Below are positions 54,984 to 63,988 of a stretch of DNA of 64,000 bases, piece after piece. The notes under the pieces are model-generated. The model ran no database searches. It saw only the letters and a program-made list of their open reading frames with translations, and was not told where the DNA came from. The DNA comes from Labrenzia sp. THAF82 (lineage in GTDB: Bacteria > Pseudomonadota > Alphaproteobacteria > Rhizobiales > Stappiaceae). The stretch covers positions 2,632,501-2,696,500 of the forward strand of contig NZ_CP045354.1 in NCBI RefSeq assembly GCF_009363435.1. The letters run 5' to 3'. Each line of letters opens with the position of its first letter. The stretch's first letter is position 1. The position numbers and the translations under genes are program-made.

Positions 54984-55898
54984 ATGTATAGTGTGCCCGA
55001 TCTTCAGACGTTCGTGACCGTTGCCAAGTGTGGCGGGATAACCTCCGCAGCTGTGGAGCAGGGGCTGTCGGCCGCCACGGTCAGTCATCGGATTGTCAAG
55101 TTGGAGAGCGCCCTGAACGTCACACTCTTTCACCGCAACAGCCGTAATTTCCGACTGACAGACGAGGGCCAGGTTTTTCTTGAACGGGTCGAGGCCATCT
55201 TGGAAGACCTGCAGCAGGCAGAGATCGAAGTCGGTAGCAGAACGCCTCACCTACGTGGCCATTTGAGGGTGACATTGTCGCCATGGATCCTGTCTCGATT
55301 CGTCTTGCCTCAATTGGCGGTGTTTCGAAAACAACATCCAGACCTCACGCTGGAATTCCTGGCCGTCGACCGCTTTGTTTCTCTGGTTGAAGAAGGGCAG
55401 GACTGCGCGATCAGGGTTGGAAAGCTGTCCGACAGCGCTCTTATCGCGCGAAAGCTGAGCGACAATGACCGGATCGTCTGTGCCTCTCCCGGTTTTCTCG
55501 CTGATCATGGCGAACCAACGTCGATTGAAGAGCTTCGCGACAAGCCTTGGGTTTGCCTTCCCTGGCAGACCCAGCATGACGTCAAGGACATCAGGGGCCG
55601 AAAACGGCGCATGTCTGTATCGCGCAGCATTTTTGTGTCCAACTCCGACATGCTGACAAGCGGCGCGCTTGAAGGTCTCGGACTTGCTGTCAAATCGCGC
55701 CTTGCTGTCAAGGAGGAGCTTGAGAGCGGCCGTCTTGTGGAAGTGATGCCAGGGTGTCTAGATGCACCCGATGCGCCAATATCGTTCGTCTATGCAGCTG
55801 AAGGGCGGGCTGGACGGAAGATCAAGTCGTTCTACGAGTTCACGAAGGAGGCATTCCGTCTTGGCGCAGGAGACTTCTGTGCGAGGACGAATGAATAG
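54984..55898 (+). CDS. LysR family transcriptional regulator
   Basis: 304 residues from the ATG at 54984; the frame is open to 54906, but the HTH is correctly placed from here. The HTH 'VPDLQTFVTVAKCGGITSAAVEQGLSAATVSHRIVKLESALNVTLFHRNSRNFRLTDEGQVFLERVE' is followed by an effector domain ('HLRGHLRVTLSPWILSRFVLPQLAVFRKQHPDLTLEF'). It is divergent from the propeller-protein gene and ends 68 bp before the trmJ-like gene. Confidence 0.9.
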   Translation: MYSVPDLQTFVTVAKCGGITSAAVEQGLSAATVSHRIVKLESALNVTLFHRNSRNFRLTDEGQVFLERVEAILEDLQQAEIEVGSRTPHLRGHLRVTLSPWILSRFVLPQLAVFRKQHPDLTLEFLAVDRFVSLVEEGQDCAIRVGKLSDSALIARKLSDNDRIVCASPGFLADHGEPTSIEELRDKPWVCLPWQTQHDVKDIRGRKRRMSVSRSIFVSNSDMLTSGALEGLGLAVKSRLAVKEELESGRLVEVMPGCLDAPDAPISFVYAAEGRAGRKIKSFYEFTKEAFRLGAGDFCARTNE

Positions 55899-55966
55899 TC
55901 TCCAAACCTGAGGAAGCGAGTGGCCAGTCTTTCCAAGTCGATCCGGTTCGGTTACATCCCCGCAGT

Positions 55967-56779
55967 ATGAGCAAGAACGCAAATATCAGAGAAGAAGCCA
56001 GGGCGGTGACCGCAAAACCGCCCGCGGTAATCCTTTGTGAGCCGCAGCTTGGTGAGAACATCGGAACGGCTGCAAGGGCCATGGCGAATTTCGGTCTTGT
56101 GGATCTGCGGATCGTAAATCCGCGTGACGGATGGCCGAGCGAAAAGGCACGGGCTGCCGCGAGCCGAGCTGACCATGTCATCGAAAAGGTTCAGGTGTTC
56201 GAGAGTGTCGAAGCCGCGATCGCAGACCTGCGATTTGTCTATGCGACAACGGCGCGATCGCGCGAAGTGCCCAAGCCAGTGCGCGGACCGGACGAAGCGG
56301 CGCAAAAGTCCGTGTCACTTGGGGACCAGGGGCACGCTACCGGCTATCTTTTCGGACGCGAACGATGGGGCTTGAACAACGAGGAAATAGCCCTGGCGGA
56401 CGAAATTGTCACTTTGCCGGTCGACCCCGACTTTGCATCCTTGAATATCGCACAGGCTGTGCTGGTCTGCGCCTACGAATGGCGTAAGACAGCAACATCG
56501 GGTGCGCTGCCGTTTCTCCTGTCCGAAGAGGAACATCCGCCGGCAACGAAAGACAACATTCTCAGGTTCTTTGAGCATCTTGAAGGTGCATTGGACACGG
56601 CCACTTTCTTTCGTCCACCCGAGCGTCGTCCTCACATGGTGCGAACTTTGCGGAACATATTTCAGAAAGCAGAACTGACTGAACAGGAAGTTCGTGCATT
56701 GCGCGGGGTGATTGCCTCGCTCGAAGGACGTCAGACCCGACCGCGCAAGGAGCGCGGAGACACTGGCAACGAGGAGTAG
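55967..56779 (+). CDS. trmJ: RNA methyltransferase, TrmJ/SpoU-like
   Basis: 270-residue SPOUT methyltransferase. The three SPOUT motifs are seen in '[37 protein letters not shown]' (conserved Asn and Arg), '[42 protein letters not shown]' and the C-terminal helical extension. TrmJ methylates the 2'-O of residue 32 in tRNA anticodon loops; other SpoU-type enzymes act on other positions, so exact specificity is not shown. It lies 14 bp before murI in the same direction. Conserved pairing of these genes occurs in related alphaproteobacteria. Confidence 0.85.
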   Translation: MSKNANIREEARAVTAKPPAVILCEPQLGENIGTAARAMANFGLVDLRIVNPRDGWPSEKARAAASRADHVIEKVQVFESVEAAIADLRFVYATTARSREVPKPVRGPDEAAQKSVSLGDQGHATGYLFGRERWGLNNEEIALADEIVTLPVDPDFASLNIAQAVLVCAYEWRKTATSGALPFLLSEEEHPPATKDNILRFFEHLEGALDTATFFRPPERRPHMVRTLRNIFQKAELTEQEVRALRGVIASLEGRQTRPRKERGDTGNEE

Positions 56780-56793
56780 GGGGCTTTGCGGGC

Positions 56794-57603
56794 GTGACGA
56801 GGCCGGTTCTGATATTCGATTCAGGTCTTGGTGGGCTCACGGTCCTGCGCGAGGCGCGGTATCTGTTGCCAGATGAGCCCTTGCTCTACGTCGCAGACGA
56901 TGCCGCGTTTCCCATTGGCCGTTGGCCCGAACCAGAGCTCAAAGCCCGCCTCCTTGCTCTTTTTGAAAGGCTGATTGAGGCGTATCAGCCAAAAGCGGTG
57001 GTCATTGCCTGCAACACGGCTTTCACGCTTGCCGGCGGCGATCTTCGCAGCGCCCATCCGGACGTGCCCTTCGTCGGCACGGTTCCGGCGATCAAACCAG
57101 CGGCGGAGCAGACGTCTTCAGGTCTCATTTCCGTTCTGGCGACACCCGGCACGGTCCGCCGAACCTATACAAGAAGCCTGATCGACAGTTTTGCCAGCCA
57201 GTGCCACGTACGCCTGGTTGGTTCCGATCTTCTTGCCGAGTTCGCTGAAAGGCATCTGCGTGGTGACACCGTCGGCGATGGCGACCTTCTGACAGAAATT
57301 GAAGACTGCTTTCTTGAACGCGATGGCAAGCGCACAGACATCATTGTGCTGGCCTGCACGCATTATCCATTTCTTGCGAACAGATTTCGCAAGATTGCCC
57401 CCTGGCCCGTGGACTGGCTTGACCCGGCAGAAGCCATTGCACGGCAACTGATGCGGGTCGTGGGTGATGCACACCCGCGTTCAGCTGGCCGCATTCAAGA
57501 CCGAGCGATCTTCACGTCGCAGCCTGATAATCCAGCCTTGGAACGGCTTCTTGCCGGGTTTGGACTGACCTTGCTGAAAGGCGGGTCTCCTGCTTTTGAC
57601 TGA
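56794..57603 (+). CDS. murI: Glutamate racemase
   Basis: 269-residue cytoplasmic enzyme that makes D-glutamate for peptidoglycan. The two catalytic Cys are C73 in 'VVIACNTAF' and C188 in 'VLACTHYPF'. The N-terminal '[18 protein letters not shown]' is characteristic. The start is a GTG, 14 bp after the TrmJ-like gene, so the two are probably cotranscribed. The following GGDEF/EAL gene is convergent. Confidence 0.95.
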   Translation: MTRPVLIFDSGLGGLTVLREARYLLPDEPLLYVADDAAFPIGRWPEPELKARLLALFERLIEAYQPKAVVIACNTAFTLAGGDLRSAHPDVPFVGTVPAIKPAAEQTSSGLISVLATPGTVRRTYTRSLIDSFASQCHVRLVGSDLLAEFAERHLRGDTVGDGDLLTEIEDCFLERDGKRTDIIVLACTHYPFLANRFRKIAPWPVDWLDPAEAIARQLMRVVGDAHPRSAGRIQDRAIFTSQPDNPALERLLAGFGLTLLKGGSPAFD

Positions 57604-57674
57604 GCTGGTAAAGTCAAATTTTGGGCATGTCTTCGGCAATGAGTCGAAAGATGGCAGGTGGGTCGCCTTGAGAT

Positions 57675-59471
57675 TCAGGCCGCCAGAAACTTGACTGCCA
57701 GACCGTCGTCGGACCGCTTGGCCGCACGTTTCAGAGCGATAATCTCGGTATTCAGCTTGTTGGGTGGGATCCTTAAACCCTTTGGAAGGGTCAGGATTGA
57801 AATCGAACATTGCAACAAGGGGAATTGGCGAGTGGTGCCGAAGCGGTCCTGCGCCACCATAAAACCTTGCGCGCGGTGTTCAGCGTCATAAAAGCTTTCA
57901 ACATCTACCTGGAAGGCTCGTTTGAGCGCCAGCATACGTGCCGCGACATCGGTCTGATCCGCGTTCATGAAGCCTGCGAAGAAATCGTCGCCGCCGAGAT
58001 GGCCATGAAACGTGTCTGTTCCGGATACGTGGCGCTGCACCAACTCTCCGAAAAGGATAATTGCCCTGTCGCCCTGACGATAGCCGTAAGTATCGTTGAA
58101 GGGTTTGAAATTGTCGAAATCCATGTAGCACAAGTGCCGATCGTGTGTGCTCTTGCGCGCGCAATCCGAGATGAACTTGGTGATTGCACCATTTCCCGGC
58201 AGCCGCGTCAGCGGGTTTTGATCCTGAGCTTCCTGCAAACGCTTGGCATGTATGATTTTCAGAAGAGATGTTGCCGAAAGGAACCCGCAATAGCGGAAAT
58301 TTTCAGTGATGATGATCCCATCTGAATTGATCGACGAGGCAAAGGTCACCAGAAGCATGTCGGCGTTGCTGTCAATATCGGCAATGGGGCAGGCGCGCAC
58401 AAATGAGCGCAAGGGAAAGTCGAGCGCCGCCTTGGCGTCGTCGTCATCCGGTCCACCTGAATACAGATAGGCTTTCAGATCCCGCTCATGGATAAGACCC
58501 CGCGGTTCGTTGTTGGCATCAAGAACAGGGATGACGCTGGAGTCCTGATTGTGCACGACCATGTCGAGCAGTTCATTCATCGAAGCGTTGAATTGTATGG
58601 TCGGCAAGTTCAGGAGCTCATTACGGATCCTGTCTTGTTCCTCCCGCCGTTTGCGGCCGATGCCAGGGGCCCGGACATGTTCATAGAACAATTTCGCGTG
58701 CGCAGCCTTTTGAAAAGGTTTGGCGACGAACTGGCCCTGGATGAGATCGCAGCCCGCTTCCCGGCAAGCCTTGAATTCCTGTTCAGTTTCCACGCCTTCC
58801 GCGATCACTCGAGAGCCCAGAACATGCGCAAGATTTGCCACGGTTGTAACAAACAGCTTCCTGCGGGCGTCACTGTCGATGTCGTTTAGGAAAAAGCGAT
58901 CGATCTTTACATAGTCAGGCGACATGTCGTGCAGCAGGCGCAACTCGGAAGAGCCCCGGCCGAAATCGTCGAGTGTGATGAGGAACCCGAGCTGGCGCAG
59001 ATCATTCAATGCGTGATGTGCAAGGTCGGTAAAAGCTTCCTGATGGCGTTCGGAAAACTCCAGGCAGATCTGATTGGTGCTGAGACCGAGCTCGGACACG
59101 ATCTCACCCAGGCCCAGACGAGGGTCGCCTTCCTCACCAAGATTGCGGCCGTCCAGCTTGAAGTAAAGCTTGGTTCCCTGCGCTATTCTAAGGTCTTGAA
59201 AGCGCAGGAGCGCCTTGCGGAAGAGTTCGGTTTCCAACTGGGCCAGAAACCCGAGCGCATGGGCTTGCCTGATCAGGTCTCCAGGTGAGGGAGCATGGCC
59301 GAATTCGGCGTTTCGAACTTGAGCCTCATAGCCGTAAACGACGCCGGTTCCGATATCCGCGATCGGTTGCAAAGCGAAGTCCAGAACACTCAGCATTTCA
59401 TCACGCGTCCGGAAAAGCACGTCTGTGCTTTCCAGATCAGCCTGTTGAACTGAATGGCGATTCGCTGACAT
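57675..59471 (-). CDS. EAL-CBS-GGDEF cyclic-di-GMP protein
   Basis: 598 residues from the ATG at 59471. The N-terminal EAL domain has 'YGYEAQVRN', 'LEFSERH', 'ITLDDFGRGSS', 'VKIDRFF', 'VIAEGVETEQEF' and 'GCDLIQGQFVAKP', so most catalytic residues are kept, but the metal-binding Asn motif after the EAL signature is atypical ('YFKLDGRNL'). A CBS-type pair in the middle ('MNELLDMVVHNQDSSVIPVLDANNEPRGLIHERDLKAYL') precedes the GGDEF domain with 'YMDFDNFKPFNDTYGYRQGD' and the active-site variant LGGDDF. It probably makes or degrades c-di-GMP in response to a nucleotide sensed by CBS. Confidence 0.87.
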   Translation of the reverse strand: MSANRHSVQQADLESTDVLFRTRDEMLSVLDFALQPIADIGTGVVYGYEAQVRNAEFGHAPSPGDLIRQAHALGFLAQLETELFRKALLRFQDLRIAQGTKLYFKLDGRNLGEEGDPRLGLGEIVSELGLSTNQICLEFSERHQEAFTDLAHHALNDLRQLGFLITLDDFGRGSSELRLLHDMSPDYVKIDRFFLNDIDSDARRKLFVTTVANLAHVLGSRVIAEGVETEQEFKACREAGCDLIQGQFVAKPFQKAAHAKLFYEHVRAPGIGRKRREEQDRIRNELLNLPTIQFNASMNELLDMVVHNQDSSVIPVLDANNEPRGLIHERDLKAYLYSGGPDDDDAKAALDFPLRSFVRACPIADIDSNADMLLVTFASSINSDGIIITENFRYCGFLSATSLLKIIHAKRLQEAQDQNPLTRLPGNGAITKFISDCARKSTHDRHLCYMDFDNFKPFNDTYGYRQGDRAIILFGELVQRHVSGTDTFHGHLGGDDFFAGFMNADQTDVAARMLALKRAFQVDVESFYDAEHRAQGFMVAQDRFGTTRQFPLLQCSISILTLPKGLRIPPNKLNTEIIALKRAAKRSDDGLAVKFLAA

Positions 59472-59504
59472 CCGAGATCCTATACTCAAGGTCCAACTTC
59501 CCAA

Positions 59505-59949
59505 ACGTACGTTAAGTTTCGAGGAAGTTAGGACCGTGCGTTACTGATATTATTCCCAAGGGTTGTAACGTTGATTGTATAGTGAAAAACTGCAATTAAG
59601 ATTTTCTAAATGTATGCATTAATTTGCCTGTTTTATGGGCGGTCGGTCGAAAATCGCAGTTTGTCGTCAATTGCCGGTTCGATATACGCCTGATTGTCCC
59701 ACAAATTCTTGGGTTTAGGGTCTTTTTGAACGAGTTTGACCCGTCGCACATTGACATTCCAGGGACCTGCCTGTACATCCGCGCGGTCCGGCGGGTTTTG
59801 CCTTCCGGCACTACGCACCCGTGGGTATTCCGGCCGGCGCCGTCTAGCCGGGTCCCTGTCGATCGGAGCAGAGCGCTTTGCGTTGTGTGAAGATAAAGGA
59901 GGGCGCGTTTCCTTTTTAGAACAACAACGCGAATTCAAAGGAAACCGCG
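59505..59949. other. 445-bp upstream region of rpsD
   Basis: No gene is supported. The left part (about 59550-59640) is AT-rich and probably holds promoters. The centre carries the folded element at 59760-59858. The last 60 bp hold the ribosome site of rpsD. Confidence 0.55.
59760..59858 (+). ncRNA. Rod-like structured element, candidate leader RNA or small RNA
   Basis: The outer stem CAGGGACC (59760-59767) pairs with GGTCCCTG (59851-59858). Inside it, GCGC pairs with GCGC, then GG/CC, CCGG/CCGG, CGGGT/ACCCG (59792-59796, 59817-59821) and TGCC/GGCA with a TTCC loop (59799-59810). The ten helix segments make a long hairpin about 90-190 bp upstream of the rpsD start. If transcribed with rpsD it could bind S4 for autoregulation; a separate small RNA on either strand is also possible. 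No family match is claimed. Confidence 0.45.
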
Positions 59950-60567
59950 ATGTCAAAGCGCCACAGCGTTAAGTACAAAATCGACCGCCGGATGGGCGAA
60001 AACATCTGGGGTCGTCCGAAGAGCCCGGCAAACAAACGTGAATACGGCCCGGGTCAACACGGACAGCGCCGCAAAGGCAAACTGTCTGACTTCGGTGTTC
60101 AGCTCCGCGCAAAGCAGAAGCTGAAAGGCTATTACGGCAACATTTCCGAGAAGCAGTTCCGCAAGGTCTACAGCGAAGCATCACGTCTCAAGGGCGATAC
60201 TTCCGAAAACCTGATCGGCCTTCTGGAGCGCCGTCTTGATGCAATCATCTACCGCGCCAAATTCGTCCCGACTGTTTTTGCTGCTCGTCAGTTCATCAAC
60301 CACGGTCATATCAAGGTCAATGGCAAGCGCGTCAATATCCCGAGCTACCAGCTGCGCCCGGGTGATGTGATCGAAGTTCGCGAAAAATCCAAGCAACTCG
60401 CACTGGTTCTGGAAGCTATCCAGTCCGCAGAACGCGATGTGCCGGATTACGTTGATGCAGACCACAACAAGATGACTGCTACCTACAACCGGATCCCCGG
60501 TTTTTCCGATGTGCCTTACCCGGTACAGATGGAACCGAACCTGGTCGTCGAATTCTATTCGCGCTAA
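59950..60567 (+). CDS. rpsD: 30S ribosomal protein S4
   Basis: 205-residue ribosomal protein that binds the 5' domain of 16S rRNA early in assembly. It begins '[52 protein letters not shown]' and carries the S4 RNA-binding domain '[50 protein letters not shown]'. GGA precedes the ATG. It is monocistronic, with a strong intrinsic terminator 34 bp after the stop and the structured element upstream. Confidence 0.97.
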   Translation: MSKRHSVKYKIDRRMGENIWGRPKSPANKREYGPGQHGQRRKGKLSDFGVQLRAKQKLKGYYGNISEKQFRKVYSEASRLKGDTSENLIGLLERRLDAIIYRAKFVPTVFAARQFINHGHIKVNGKRVNIPSYQLRPGDVIEVREKSKQLALVLEAIQSAERDVPDYVDADHNKMTATYNRIPGFSDVPYPVQMEPNLVVEFYSR

Positions 60568-60600
60568 CAGTCGTCGAATATTCGATTTCGGAAAATTTGA

Positions 60601-60628
60601 AAGGCCCGCCAAACCGGCGGGCCTTTTT
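60601..60628 (+). terminator. Intrinsic terminator of rpsD
   Basis: Ten-bp stem AAGGCCCGCC / GGCGGGCCTT with a 5-nt loop, followed by a T run (TTTTT). It lies 34 bp after the rpsD stop. Confidence 0.92.
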
Positions 60629-60687
60629 GTGTTTGGAGATCGTCAATACTGCGCGTCTGAATACGAAGTGTATCAACTGATATCGGC

Positions 60688-61176
60688 TTAGATGTCGTTT
60701 CGTGGAATGCGTAACAGCTGACCCGGAAAAATCAGGTTGGGATCGCTCAAGATGTGCTGGTTGGCCTCGAAAATCGGCTGAAAATTGGAGTTGCCGTATT
60801 GATCCTGGGCAATTTTTGTCAGCGTATCACCGGGCTTTACAGTATAGGGCTGCCATCCTCCGTAACCCGGCATTATCTTCGGCCCGAAAAGGACCGGAAT
60901 AACGACTGAGGGGCCGTTTTCGTTCCCGGTGTCGTCGGCAAGTGTCAGGAACAAACGGTTCAGCTGGAAACTGTTGGTGTCCGGGATATCAATGGATCCC
61001 TGAAATTGCCTCAGACCAAGCGCGCCAACCGTTGTGAAGGATGAATACTCATCGTGTCCTTCAGAGACACGGATACTCAAGGTGCCCTCAAACGCTGCAG
61101 CGTTTCCGGCGATCATGATTTTGGAGCCTACAAGATCAAATGGTTGAGGCTGCTGAATGTCGAGCGTAACAGTCAA
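60688..61176 (-). CDS. Gmad2-LysM protein
   Basis: 162 residues. The N-terminal half is a Gmad2-type immunoglobulin-like domain ('PQPFDLVGSKIMIAGNAAAFEGTLSIRVSEGHDEYSSFTTVGALGLRQFQGSIDI') and the C-terminal half is a LysM domain ('YTVKPGDTLTKIAQDQYGNSNFQPIFEANQHILSDPNLIFPGQLLRIP') that binds peptidoglycan-like glycans. The start is TTG, supported by a strong AGGAGGAGGG about 7 nt upstream. No signal peptide is evident, unusual for a LysM protein, so it may act at the cell surface by another route or within the cell. Confidence 0.85.
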   Translation of the reverse strand: MTVTLDIQQPQPFDLVGSKIMIAGNAAAFEGTLSIRVSEGHDEYSSFTTVGALGLRQFQGSIDIPDTNSFQLNRLFLTLADDTGNENGPSVVIPVLFGPKIMPGYGGWQPYTVKPGDTLTKIAQDQYGNSNFQPIFEANQHILSDPNLIFPGQLLRIPRNDI

Positions 61177-61450
61177 AACAATACCCTCCTCCTGAGTAAC
61201 CTCAGGACCTATGTGTCACCCCCCAGCAAGCACTCATCACACTACAACGCTTTCGCGGGTAAATGAAAGTTACAACCTTTGGTTCAATCCTGCATTGCAG
61301 CGCCGATCGGCACATTCCGTTGTCTGCCTCAGATTGACAGGAAACCAGAGATTGAAATTTTCGAAAGTTAGCCAAATTCTTGTGTTTGGGTTAAAACCAT
61401 AGGCGCAACTCAGCCGTGCATCTTTTGACGGTTTATGGAGGGGGAAAATC

Positions 61451-61915
61451 ATGAGTGAAAAATTGGAGGTTGTTAAGTCCTGGTTTGAACGCGTCTGGGC
61501 GCAGGAAGATGAGGGCGCTATCGAAGAGCTCTTTGTATCTGACGGACCTGCGAGAGGGCTTGGCACATATGTTCGAGATGATGATGCGCGTTTCGCTGAT
61601 CACGCGAGAATTGGCCCAGAGGGCTTCAAGGAATTCCACCGTTCCTTGCTCAAGCTGGTTGGCAATGTCGAAATTTCAGTCACCATGGATATGGAACAAG
61701 GTGACTGGCTCGCGTTGCTCTGTGTTTTGAAAGCAACAAAGCGGGGCACGGACATGAAGGTGCAGACGACTGGAACCATTTTCATCAAAGTCGCAAACGG
61801 GCAAATCATTGAGGCCTACAATCACTTTGATTTCATGAGCCTTTTTGGACAGCTGGGCCTGCTGCCTGAAAACACATTCGGTGAATGCCTTTGTGGAGAG
61901 CGCATCGGCGTTTAA
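61451..61915 (+). CDS. NTF2-like (SnoaL-type) protein
   Basis: 154 residues with the ester-cyclase/SnoaL-like fold: 'VVKSWFERVWAQEDEGAIEELFVSDGPARGLG', then 'GPEGFKEFHRSLLKLVGNVEISVTMDMEQGDWLALLCVLKATKRG' and 'TGTIFIKVANGQIIEAYNHFDFMSLFGQLGLLP'. The substrate is unknown; such proteins range from polyketide cyclases to non-catalytic carriers. A GGAGGGGG ribosome site precedes the ATG. It stands alone 134 bp before ttcA. Confidence 0.85.
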   Translation: MSEKLEVVKSWFERVWAQEDEGAIEELFVSDGPARGLGTYVRDDDARFADHARIGPEGFKEFHRSLLKLVGNVEISVTMDMEQGDWLALLCVLKATKRGTDMKVQTTGTIFIKVANGQIIEAYNHFDFMSLFGQLGLLPENTFGECLCGERIGV

Positions 61916-62049
61916 ACAGCACGCGCGCGAAGGCAAAAGACAGTTGAGAACCTTCTCTTGATGGCAAGAGCCTTCGGGCGCTTTTTCTTGGCCTTGCCGT
62001 AACAATCCGCTATGTCAGCCGAAACAACGATGTTTTCCAGGCTGCTCGC

Positions 62050-62991
62050 ATGAATGATATTGCAAACGACACGGATACAGGCGTTCCGGCGCTCCTGCGC
62101 AACGTGCCTTCCAGTGTTGACTTTAAAAAACTGCGCAAGCGCCTGCTTCGTCAAGCGCGCGAAGCGATCAGCGATTTTGGAATGCTGCCCGCTGAGGCCT
62201 CGCAGGAAAAGCGCCCGAAATGGCTTGTCTGCTTGTCCGGCGGCAAAGACAGTTACACACTTCTGGCGGTCCTGATTGAGTTGAAATGGCGCGGCCTTTT
62301 GCCCGTGGATCTTCTGGCCTGCAATCTGGATCAGGCCCAGCCGGGCTTTCCTGCCGATGTTCTGCCAAGGTTCTTTGAGGAAAACGGCATCGAACATCTC
62401 ATCATTCGCGAAGACACTTATTCCATCGTCACAGACAAGATCCCTGAAAACCGAACCTACTGCTCGCTGTGCTCCCGCCTTAGGCGGGGGATCTTGTATC
62501 GGGTTGCGAGAGAGCAAGGATGCGAGGCGATTGTTCTGGGGCATCACAGGGAAGACATCCTTGAAACGTTTTTCATGAACCTCTTTCACGGTGGCCGGCT
62601 TGCATCGATGCCGCCGAAGCTGATCAATGATGAGGGCGATCTACTTGTGCTGCGCCCGCTGGCATATGCGGCAGAAAGCGACATCGCCAAGTTCTCTGCG
62701 CGGATGGAGTTCCCGATCATACCCTGCAATCTCTGTGGCTCTCAGGACGGGTTGCAACGTGAAGAAGTGAAACGCATGCTTCAGGGATGGGAAAAGCAGA
62801 CACCCGGGCGCTTGGGAGTGATGGCAAGGGCACTTGCGCACACACGCCCGTCGCATCTTATGGACAGGTCGATCTATGACTTCGTCAATCTTCGCCCTGC
62901 CGATGGAGCAGGGGACGCGCAAGGCGGCGAGGCCGAAGAACCCTGTGGGGCCAGCCTTGCAATGACGGCAAAGCTGTTTGCGGCAGAATGA
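62050..62991 (+). CDS. ttcA: tRNA 2-thiocytidine(32) synthetase
   Basis: 313-residue PP-loop ATPase that thiolates cytidine 32 in tRNA. The PP-loop SGGKDS is at residues 63-68. Cys138 and Cys141 ('CSLC') and Cys226/Cys229 ('CNLCGS') supply the 4Fe-4S ligands, as in the characterised TtcA family. A '[28 protein letters not shown]' segment is family-typical. The C-terminal 30 residues after 'YDFVNLRP' are low in conservation. The start is the ATG at 62050. It is followed by a convergent LysR gene. Confidence 0.95.
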   Translation: MNDIANDTDTGVPALLRNVPSSVDFKKLRKRLLRQAREAISDFGMLPAEASQEKRPKWLVCLSGGKDSYTLLAVLIELKWRGLLPVDLLACNLDQAQPGFPADVLPRFFEENGIEHLIIREDTYSIVTDKIPENRTYCSLCSRLRRGILYRVAREQGCEAIVLGHHREDILETFFMNLFHGGRLASMPPKLINDEGDLLVLRPLAYAAESDIAKFSARMEFPIIPCNLCGSQDGLQREEVKRMLQGWEKQTPGRLGVMARALAHTRPSHLMDRSIYDFVNLRPADGAGDAQGGEAEEPCGASLAMTAKLFAAE

Positions 62992-63001
62992 CTTGATCGC
63001 A

Positions 63002-63886
63002 CTATTGGAACAGCTCTCTGAGCCATGTTTCAACTCTTTGTGCTGAAGGTTTTCGCATTGAAGATCCTTCCCGGTGAAGCAGATAGTGGGTCTGCAGCGC
63101 GGGAATGGCTGTGTCAAAGGGAATGGCAAGGCGTCCGCTTGAGGCCAGCTGCCTCGCAACGCGCCCCAAGAGCAGTGCGACACCTCCCTTTGCTGCGGCC
63201 CATTCTACGGCAGAAAGCGAGGTGTCGACGGTGATGCCTCGATCTCCAGGCATAGATATTCCCTGTGCGTCAAAAAATCTGGCCCAATGGTTTTCAAATC
63301 CAAGAATGTGGATCAACGGGTATTCTGCCAGGTCTGCGGCCGAATGCAGGTTTACTGCAAGGTCCGGGTGACAGACAGGAACCATGACCTCCAGGCCAAG
63401 CGCCTCCGCGTGAGCGCCTGGCCAGTTTCCTGTCCCCAAGCGGATTTCGATATCAATTCCGGTTTCAAGAACGGTGTCCGCCCAGATGGCAGACAGCAAC
63501 CTGATCTCAATCTCGGGGTACTCGTTTTGAAACGAGGCGAGAGCCGGCGCAATGATGAGAACGGCCTCGGAAATAGGTGCTCGAATTGTGACCGAGCCCG
63601 GAGCGGTTGTTCCAAAGAGCCCTGTTGTTGAAACGGCGAGGTCTGTCAATGCCTTGCGGACAGAAGGCAGATAAGCCTTGCCGCTGGCCGTCAGGTCCAC
63701 TTTCCGTGTGCTGCGAATAAGGAGCTGATGTCCAAGCTGCTGTTCCAGGGCCCTGATGTGAGTGCTGATGGCAGCCTGGGTCAGGCCAAGTTCTTCTCCG
63801 GCAGCCGTGAAGCTGCCGTTGCGGCTTGCGGCTTCAAAACTTCTGAGCCATTGGAGGTTCGGGACTGACAGCATTTTCCAACTCAT
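63002..63886 (-). CDS. LysR family transcriptional regulator (GcvA-like)
   Basis: 294 residues. The HTH 'VPNLQWLRSFEAASRNGSFTAAGEELGLTQAAISTHIRALEQQLGHQLLIRSTRKVDLTASGKAYLPSVRKAL' resembles GcvA-type regulators, and the effector domain is complete. The ATG at 63886 is used; an ATG four codons later is possible. It lies divergent from a gene that probably starts at the window edge. Confidence 0.9.
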   Translation of the reverse strand: MSWKMLSVPNLQWLRSFEAASRNGSFTAAGEELGLTQAAISTHIRALEQQLGHQLLIRSTRKVDLTASGKAYLPSVRKALTDLAVSTTGLFGTTAPGSVTIRAPISEAVLIIAPALASFQNEYPEIEIRLLSAIWADTVLETGIDIEIRLGTGNWPGAHAEALGLEVMVPVCHPDLAVNLHSAADLAEYPLIHILGFENHWARFFDAQGISMPGDRGITVDTSLSAVEWAAAKGGVALLLGRVARQLASSGRLAIPFDTAIPALQTHYLLHREGSSMRKPSAQRVETWLRELFQ

Positions 63887-63988
63887 AAAAAAATCGATGC
63901 AATCAACCTAAATTATATCGTTTCTCTTTTCCAAACTCGAGCGACAAACTGAAGGCATGTTCAAACGATTGCCGAAAGGGCACCTTTC

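Noticed and set aside
59760..59858. SRP (4.5S) RNA, because the minus strand shows CCGGAAGG and a GGAA tetraloop
   Set aside because: The conserved flanking sequence of the SRP domain IV (the CAGG and AGCAGCC parts) is missing, so the match is limited to the tetraloop.
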